A stretch of DNA of 64,000 nucleotides from Cudoniella acicularis (taxonomy: Eukaryota; Ascomycota; Leotiomycetes; Helotiales; Helotiaceae). Location of the stretch: the NCBI GenBank assembly GCA_013054445.1, contig JAAMPI010000063.1, positions 1-64,000 of the forward strand, given 5' to 3'. Below are positions 57,548 through 64,000 of the stretch, piece by piece. A program made the translations under genes and the position numbers. The notes below the pieces were generated by a model, which had not been told where the DNA came from, made no database searches, and worked only from the letters and a program-made list of their open reading frames with translations. Position 1 is the stretch's first letter, and each line of letters opens with the position of its first letter.

Positions 57548-58139
57548 CAGTATAAACTGCTCTTGCCTAATAGTATATTAAAGCAAGCGCTGTTATAATA
57601 TCCACGAGTTCCTTTTACTTCTTATAGGGATCTCTAAGGCGATATAAGTTAATATAAGCTATAAAAATCTCTAATCCCACTCCTTATTTAACATAAACAC
57701 TATCTATAAGTATATATAGCTATACACGCTATACCCTCTAGACCCGAACTACTGTTAAAGAGCCCTATCTAGATCAACCGGCCCGAAGCTATATAGTAGA
57801 ACAACGGCCTTATTAAAGTTTAGTTCTTCTTTCGTAAGCTCCTATATATATCGATCGTCTAGGGAGTTTATATATTAAAGGAGTTCGAGCTATATATCTT
57901 ATCGATTAAAATATACCTATAGCTTAAGTAGGCTTACCGACGCTAGGTTCTATTATTAGATCCGATCGAAAGTGATCTACTATGTTATATATAATAAGCG
58001 ATCTTTATAGGGTTATAGTTATAGGCTCGTGGTCTAGAGCTTTAGCTACGATGCTTTATAGAGCTATAGATAATCCGACAAGGTCATCGACACGTGCTCT
58101 AGGTATATACCTACCGTAGATAGAGTAAGAAGCAGGCTA
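57548..58139. other. RIP-degraded sequence
   Basis: AT-rich with dense TATA and stop codons in all frames. A minus-strand frame read through its stops looks weakly protein-like, but I recognise nothing. Confidence 0.4.
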
Positions 58140-58315
58140 TGTCACAGAGCACTCAGGCAGACATAAAGTAAACAGTGCTCTATTACTTAGAATAATCGAC
58201 GAAGAAGGGAAGAAGGGGAAGGGAGAAGCTGCCACGTATTTAACCTCTACCCGAACCTCGTTTAGTCCTAGCGCCGTCACGTGTATAACAGGTCACGTGA
58301 ACCAACTCCGTGACA
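58140..58315 (+). mobile_element. Solo LTR (family C), 176 bp, with near-perfect target duplication
   Basis: The element starts TGTCACAGAGC and ends CAACTCCGTGACA. Flanks are GGCTA (58135-58139) and GGCTG (58316-58320), a 5-bp duplication with one transition. Confidence 0.8.
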
Positions 58316-59751
58316 GGCTGTCTAGTTCCTTAACAAGCTCTATAGCGCTAGGGTCTATCTTGTTAGTATTATCTAAAAAGTTATATAGCAAATGACTTAC
58401 CTTCTATAATATCCTTCTATCCTGACGTGTTTAACAAGATCTTAAGACTCTCTTTAATCTCTAGTAACTTCTGAACATAGACGCGACAACCTTAGCTGAC
58501 TCGCGAAGATCGCGTCGTGATAATAATTAAGCCCTGGTCAGACTAGGGGAGGAATTAGCGTATATCAACTACCGAGCGGTCGAGGTTGCTAGCTCTAGTT
58601 ACGGCTAGATCGAAGCCGTCGATTTAGATAGGCAACTAGCCTTCGAACGTAAGTAATAATGCTTTACGTACCCGTACGGGATACTCTCTTCGTTACGCTC
58701 CGAAAGCTACGAAGAACCCTAATAGGACGAATCGGCGTTCGAAATAGGTAATCTCTTTTATAAATCTCTTTTATTAGTATTAGTTAGTTTAGCTTAATAT
58801 TAAAGCTATTAAAGTATTAGATAGCGATATTTAATATTATTATAATAGATAAAGCTTTTAATAATATTAGTATAAAATCGATACTAATAAAGAATATAAT
58901 ATAATATTTATATAATTTATATTTAATAACTAAATAATACTAGCTAGTTTAAGTAGTATCTAGGGAATAGCTTTAATTACTGACTTAAAAGTAATATAAA
59001 TAAGTTAACTTAGTTATATTTATTTAAGTAATATTTAATAATAATTCCTTTTAAATTAATATAATAAATATTACTTTTTAATATTAATATTAGTATAGAA
59101 CTAATAAGCTAGATTAGTTTCTTCTTTTTAATTAATAATATAAAAGTTAAAAGTAGTTTTAATAAACGGATTAAGGTTCTTTTAATTATAAAAGCGTATA
59201 AAATATCTAATAAAAAGTAGAAAAAGTTATAAATAAATTACTTTAATTATTAATTAAATAAAAGAAATTAATAAAGTATTATCTTTTTTTAAAGTTAATA
59301 GAATAATATAGTACTAAGAAAAGCTAGTTAATATAAATAGACTAATTAATATAAATAGACTAATTAATATAAATAGACTAATTAATATAAATAAACTAGT
59401 TAAAGTAAATAAACTAATTAATAAAAGTAAATTAATTAAAAAATAAATAAACTAATCGATAAAAAATAAATTAATTAATATAAATAAACTAGTCGATATA
59501 AATAAACTAGTTAATATAGTTATTATAGAATATAGAATTTTTTTAAAGGTAAGTAAATATATAATTTAATTATCTTAATTAGTAATATTTATAATATATT
59601 TTCTTATAAAGTATAGATTTTATTTACGTTAAATATAAGATACTTCTAGCTTTAATTATGACTTATTTATTATAAAGAATTAGTTATATATTTTAGATTT
59701 ATTATTAAAAGCTTTATATAAAGTCTTAAACTATTTCTTAAGCTATTATAG
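58316..59751. other. Extremely AT-rich RIP-like stretch
   Basis: From about 58750 the sequence is nearly all A/T with TAATAT words and no coding potential. Contains the minisatellite at 59335-59525. Confidence 0.6.
59335..59525. repeat. AT-rich minisatellite, 18-bp unit
   Basis: Unit CTAATTAATATAAATAGA is repeated about ten times. The first copies are nearly identical, later ones are diverged (TAAATAAACTAGT variants). Confidence 0.8.
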
Positions 59752-60016
59752 TATTATAGCTCTATAAAGGCACTGGGGCCCTAACGTTACGTAGGGACGT
59801 ATTTATAAGAAGGTGCTATATTATAGAAGAAACTAAGCTAAGGAAAGAAGAAGAGAGGTGGCTCTGAAGGGGCTATATATATAGGAGGTGAGTGCTGCTA
59901 AGCGAGGGCACGTGACAAGGGGTCAGGGGCCGCGTCGCAGCCTCCTGTCGTATATAGCGCTATACCGTCTAAGTCTCCTTAGTCGTAAGACTATACGTTA
60001 AACTAGGTCTATAACA
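59752..60016 (+). mobile_element. RIP-degraded solo LTR (family A), 265 bp, with perfect target duplication
   Basis: Starts TATTATAGCTCTATAAAGG and ends AACTAGGTCTATAACA, i.e. TGTCACGGCTCTGTAAAGG ... GGTCTGTGACA of the copy at 60230 with C-to-T and G-to-A changes. Flanked by TATAG on both sides (59747-59751 and 60017-60021). Confidence 0.88.
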
Positions 60017-60229
60017 TATAGAATAAAGATTCTTTATTTAGTTTAAAATTTTAATAAATATTATAGCTTTTATTATTTTAATAAAATTATCTTTACTTTT
60101 TATTATAATTATAATTCTTTTAAAGAATTTTATATTTTAAAAATTATTCTTTATATTATAATAATTATACTCGTTATATTATATATTATTAAAAAGTATA
60201 TTTATTATTTAAATAGTAAAAGTAATAGT

Positions 60230-60518
60230 TGTCACGGCTCTGTAAAGGCACTAGGGCCCTGACGTCACGTGGGGACGTATTTACAAGAAGGTGCTGTATT
60301 ATCGAAGAGACTAAACTAAGGAGAGAAGAAGAGGTTCTCCTAGAGGGAGAAGCTCTATTTAACTATATAAATAGCGCTAGTAAGCGAAGTAGTCTATAAG
60401 CGACTCCCCTAGATAGTGAGTTATTTAGTCAGTCGTTAAGTTATTAAATCGACTATCGATTAGAAGGACAGGCTATTATCAAGTCAATCTATCCTGGCGT
60501 CGAACTAGGTCTGTGACA
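60230..60518 (+). mobile_element. LTR family A copy, best preserved
   Basis: TGTCACGGCTCTGTAAAGGC to CGAACTAGGTCTGTGACA, 289 bp, with GGGCCCTGACGTCACGTGGG inside. No 5-bp duplication (ATAGT versus GTATA). It is the least mutated of the three family A copies and serves as reference. Confidence 0.82.
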
Positions 60519-60754
60519 GTATATATCTACTAATTTATTATATATCTTATTATTATAATTAGGGATTGTTTAATAACCTATTAATATATACTTTAATTCT
60601 TAGTAAATATATTCTTCTTACTGACTAAGATAGTCTGACTAAGTCTAACTAGATAATCTAATCTAATCAAAAAAAAATTTTAAACCTTATTCTAATTCTA
60701 ATCTAAATTATTAGATTAGATTAGAATAAGAATCTAATATTCTAGATTTTTTTT

Positions 60755-61065
60755 TTTGACATCACTGGATGAGCTTCAAGCGGGTGAAGGCTGCTCTGGC
60801 ATCATGGCGGGAAGCGATGAAAATATGCGATCGTCTTGTTGTGGGACAAGCAACACTACAACTTCTAGAGAGAAGGCAGGATGTGGTATTTCTGATGGTT
60901 CCGAGGAGACACTTTCGAAATTGATTGTTGATACAGACTTCAATGAATGGGTTGGTGAGTGTTGCATGCTGTGCTCGTATTTCTTAATGATTAGATGATC
61001 CGAAAGTGAAGCTGACTGGAAACAAACAGGTTCATTTAATGTTTATGCCGTCAAGGCGAATTGAT
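60755..61065 (+). pseudogene. 3' remnant of an ArsM-like arsenite methyltransferase
   Basis: From about 60755 the plus strand reads SLDELQAGEGCSGIMAGSDE, a Cys-containing stretch (SSCCGTSNTTT, AGCG), and KLIVDTDFNEWVG. A 76-bp intron (60955-61030) leads to SFNVYAVKAN and TGA at 61063-61065. The ending D-x-NEW-x-GSF-x-x-YAVK is, to my knowledge, the C-terminus of fungal arsenite S-adenosylmethionine methyltransferases (ArsM). The methyltransferase core is absent: the sequence to the left is AT-rich repeat with a poly-T run ending at about 60757. So only the last exons survive. Position beside ACR3 and the arsenate reductase supports the identification. Confidence 0.6.
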
Positions 61066-61198
61066 GTGGGACATGACTTCTTTTGGATATCTAATTAGTT
61101 ATTGATGTTATACACAGTTGATGTAATCTGAACCGCCGACGTTCTGCCGTCCCCTTGTGACTATATCTGAGAACGATCGTGCTTGGGTTCTCTTCTCC

Positions 61199-62512
61199 TC
61201 AATCCTTCCATCCCCGTCTACGTCCAATCTCTTTTACAACATAAACCAAACCGAGTAAGACGGGTACCTCGATAAGCGGTCCAACAGTAGAAGCAAGTGC
61301 TTGATCACTGTTTGGACCGTATGTGGCGACAGCGACTGCAATAGCGAGCTCGAAGTTATTGCTTGCGGCCGTGAAGCTCTGTGTCGCGGCGAGCTTATAA
61401 CCAAAGCCCAATTTGTGCGTTACTAACAGCGTGAAGAAGAACAATACCGCAAAATAGAGAACCAATGGCGCTGCGACTCTGACGACTGAGACGATTTGGT
61501 GTACGACTTGTCGTCCCTGGGAAGCGAACAGAACCAGAATTGTGAACAGAAGACCAATAAGTGACCATGGGCTGGCAAATTTCAAGAACACATTGTCGTA
61601 CCATTGTGGGCCGGCTACCTTGCGTAGGGAAAATCGTGTTAAGACAGCAGCACCAAGAGGTATACCAAGGAAGACGGCCACTGACTTGGCGACAACTTCG
61701 TAAGACACGGTTGCGTCTGCTCCACTAATGACTCGAAGATATAGGATAGCGAGCGGGGCGAAGAGAACCACCTGCAGCACGGAATTGAGAGCCACAAGGA
61801 TGGCACAGTATTCGTTGTCACCACCAGCCAACCCCGTCCAGATCAAGACCATTGCTATACACCTTGCTAAGCCGACGAGGATTAAGCCTTCGCGCAGGCC
61901 AGGTTTATCGGGAAGGAAAGCCCATGCGAGGCCAAGCTGTCATGGATTAGTATAGCGGAAACAGAACAAACGTTCAGTCGTGAGAAGCGAAACGTACCAT
62001 GATGAGAGGGGCAACAATCCAGTTGATAACAATACTAAAACCAATCTGCACCCAGATTTTGCGCTCTTGAAATACATGATGAAGTGTTTCATACCGAATC
62101 TTGCACAAGATAGGGTACATCATAACCAGCAGTCCGATGGCTGGCATCCGAGGACCGTTGTCAGTATTAAACCCTTGCCGGAGTTGGAGGGAGTTCCGTA
62201 GCACTTACCAATTGGAAGTGATACTCCAACGAATTTTCCTTTTTGCAGGGCAGGGCCAGTATTTGGGACAAAATTCCCTAATATGATTCCAATTGCCATA
62301 GCAAGGAGAATCCAGACAGCTAGGAACCGGTCCAGAAGCCCTAAGCCCTTGGACGCGGAAGTCGTCGAGTCATGTCGATCGACTGTATCCTCCGACTCTT
62401 GTAACTCGATATCAGGGTCTAAGCGATGAGGCGTTGAGAGATCCGACCCTGACTGCCCCTTGGTCGAAGGTAGGTCGGGTGACGGGGAGGTGTGAGTTTG
62501 ATTTGAGTTCAT
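61199..62512 (-). CDS. ACR3: Arsenite efflux transporter ACR3
   Basis: Exports arsenite across the plasma membrane (BART superfamily, about ten helices). Exons 62209-62512, 61998-62140 and 61199-61936, introns of 68 and 61 bp, 394 aa, in phase. The N-terminal Ser/Asp-rich tail (MNSNQTHTSPSPDLPSTKGQ) is followed by helix 1 (LLDRFLAVWILLAMAIGIIL), AIGLLVMMYPILCKIRYE, INWIVAPLIM and the helix with the conserved reactive cysteine, LILVGLARCIAMVLIWTGLA. FTAASNNFELAIAVAVATYG and VGPLIEVPVLLGLVYVV complete the family pattern. The frame is clean. It is divergently transcribed from the arsenate reductase (starts 683 bp apart), which suggests a shared arsenic-responsive promoter. Confidence 0.95.
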
Positions 62513-63194
62513 TTTGAAGACTGAATAGTTAACTAGAACGGTGTGAACCTTGAGAGGAAATATATGGCTCCAGGAAAGCCTTGGATTAAGGATTATTGGG
62601 GTGAATGCAATGAATGCTAACGTTATGCTTGGAGGCAGATTTTGGTTATCGATTGGTAGGGAAAAAAAACATAAAATCAAGTTGGAAAGGAAGTTTTTAT
62701 AGCAGATGTACGGTACAAAACATGATTAGAAAGAAAAGAAGAAGAGAGAAGAGCCTAGTATGGGCTGGCATGGAAGTGTTGAACACCAGAAGAGTAACTC
62801 TGAGGGGGGGGGCTGCGTATCCAGCCAATCAACAGAGGGCAATGACATTTCTCAAAAAAAATAAGCGAGTGACATGCCATCCCCCCCTGAGATTTTGCCC
62901 TCCCTCTCAGGAAGTCACCAGGAAAGAAAATCACCCAAAGTGAATGATTCCAAATGCAACCCACTTGACTGTTCCACCTTCTTCTTTCTCGTTGTTCTCT
63001 TGCATTTAATTCAGCATTCCCGCCCCTCTTTGGCCACTGTCGTGTCCAGCAGGACTTAGTTAATCACCCAAGCTATTTGCGCCTTCATATCAGCTGCTAC
63101 TGTGTTGCCTCCTTTGAACATCACATTAGAAATACCCTTGAAGCACAGTCCATCATAAGCCGGGTAACAAATTGCGCCATTTTCTCCTGGAACG
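62513..63194. promoter_or_regulatory. Divergent promoter region of the arsenic pair
   Basis: 682 bp between the two start codons. Contains poly-A/poly-G runs (about 62806-62816 GGGGGGG, 62855-62862 A run) and no protein-like frame. No specific operator can be named. Divergent layout implies co-regulation. Confidence 0.5.
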
Positions 63195-63823
63195 ATGACT
63201 ACGAACGACGTTGGTGTCGTCAAAGGCGAGGCGCCAAAACCTTGGTATGCCGCCTACCCTGTACAGAGATCCACAGCATCCACGATCACCCGAGGAACCT
63301 TGCTTTCTTGGATGAAGAAGGGAAAAGTGGCGGGAAAAGATTTCGTTCTTGTTGACTTGCGTAGAACGGACTTTGAGGTAAGATAGATGTCTTGTTTACA
63401 ACACATTGAACGTCCGGGCAATTAAGGTGGAATACTATTCTTGATGATGCAGAATGCTAACTTCCTCAGGGAGGTACTATTCGTGGATCCATAAACCTCT
63501 CTGCTCAATCCCTCTATCCTACCATTCCTTCCTTGTATACGCTCTTCTCGACCGCGGGAATAGCTACAGTGATCTGGTATTGCGGTATATTGCAAGCTGC
63601 CCCCCGCTCAACTTCTCAAACTGAATGGTGGCTAGGCTCCTCACGTGGTCGTGGTTCCCGTGCAGCAGGTTGGTTTGCAGATTACATCCAGGATCAGAAC
63701 GACGGCAGAATGGAGAGCTACGCGCTAGAAGAAGGGATCATGGGCTGGGCCACTGCTGGAGAGGAATATGTGGAGATGATGGATGAGTATAATGCCTCTG
63801 TATGGGAAGGAAAGTCGAAATAA
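63195..63823 (+). CDS. ACR2: Arsenate reductase, Cdc25/rhodanese type
   Basis: Reduces arsenate to arsenite for export by ACR3; cytosolic. Exons 63195-63377, 63470-63584 and 63636-63823 give 161 aa. The rhodanese fold reads GKDFVLVDLRRTDFE-GGTIRGSINLSAQ, and splicing of the 51-bp intron 63585-63635 creates the active-site loop WYC-GSSRG-R (CX5R), as in yeast Acr2 and Cdc25 phosphatases. The remainder is SRAAGWFADYIQDQNDG and MGWATAGEEYVEMMDEYNAS. Size is normal for the family (130-165 aa). It could in principle be a Cdc25-like phosphatase, but pairing with ACR3 argues for arsenate reduction. Confidence 0.9.
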
Positions 63824-64000
63824 TGTTAGATTTATATAATGCCGAAGTTTTCATGTCAAGAGATGGTCGTTTATTACGCACTCTAAACTTTTTTTCAAAT
63901 AGTCTAGAATGAATCCGAATGATAGAATCTCGCGCTCTAAAAACCTATCTCCGAAATACAGATGAAAAGGTTAGTAGAGCTATTACTTTTCTAAATATCT
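63824..64000. other. Right edge, no gene seen
   Basis: 177 bp of AT-rich 3' flank of the arsenate reductase gene. Confidence 0.5.

Noticed and set aside
59335..59525. CRISPR-like array
   Set aside because: The 18-bp units are contiguous with no unique spacers and are pure A/T-rich minisatellite; the genome is fungal.
62614..62943. 109-aa plus ORF in the ACR3/ACR2 promoter
   Set aside because: Basic, low-complexity, spans homopolymer runs in a region expected to be regulatory.
1..64000. tRNA or rRNA genes, secondary-metabolite core enzymes (PKS/NRPS)
   Set aside because: No cloverleaf-like segment with a T-loop was found by eye, no rRNA-like sequence, and no KS, A or C domain motifs were seen; a covariance search would settle tRNAs.

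Overview
The window is nuclear DNA of a filamentous ascomycete (Pezizomycotina; a Leotiomycetes-like saprobe or plant associate is my guess). The evidence is short 45-125 bp GT-AG introns with CTAAC branch sites, a typical accessory gene set (GH3 beta-glucosidase, three MFS transporters, laccase, acid sphingomyelinase, DUF3405, HET, FAD monooxygenase, APH), and AT-rich islands whose repeats and pseudogenes differ by C-to-T/G-to-A changes, as expected from repeat-induced point mutation (RIP).

Layout. 0-8.4 kb: a broken salicylate-hydroxylase-like gene, an HOL1-type MFS transporter with an unusual P/G/S/T-rich loop, then an AT-rich repeat island containing a truncated gene with a HELTH motif, flanked by an inverted repeat and an LTR-like sequence. 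8.4-11.3 kb: one small membrane-protein gene and non-coding sequence. 11.3-12.8 kb: homogentisate 1,2-dioxygenase. 12.9-17.2 kb: no recognisable gene. 17.2-19.3 kb: an intact multi-exon gene of unknown function. 19.9-22.5 kb: a repeat island with one intact short gene directly behind an LTR end. 22.7-24.5 kb: a 56-aa ORF, an Ifi-6-16-like sequence and a stretch whose apparent minus-strand introns share a sequence word. 25.9-35.6 kb: four genes (FLR1-type MFS, long-form alcohol dehydrogenase, intracellular GH3 beta-glucosidase, sugar transporter) with CGG-N10/11-CCG-like palindromes in all the promoter regions; I propose a glucoside-utilisation cluster. 36-40.5 kb: APH and HET pseudogenes. 42-47.2 kb: secreted acid sphingomyelinase and, convergent to it, a laccase. 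51.5-55.2 kb: DUF3405 protein and a quinone-oxidoreductase-like MDR enzyme. 55.4-60.75 kb: a graveyard of solo LTRs, two with perfect 5-bp target duplications and one with a single transition. 60.75-63.8 kb: an arsenic-resistance group: a 3' remnant of an ArsM-like methyltransferase cut off by the repeats, then ACR3 and a Cdc25/rhodanese-type arsenate reductase transcribed divergently from one promoter region.

Working together: the 25.9-35.6 kb genes could import a glycoside or sugar, hydrolyse it in the cytosol, oxidise the alcohol product and export unwanted product. The arsenic pair reduces arsenate and extrudes arsenite. Homogentisate dioxygenase acts in tyrosine/phenylalanine breakdown but its usual partner genes are not seen next to it. 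All similarity statements rest on recognised motifs, not on searches.
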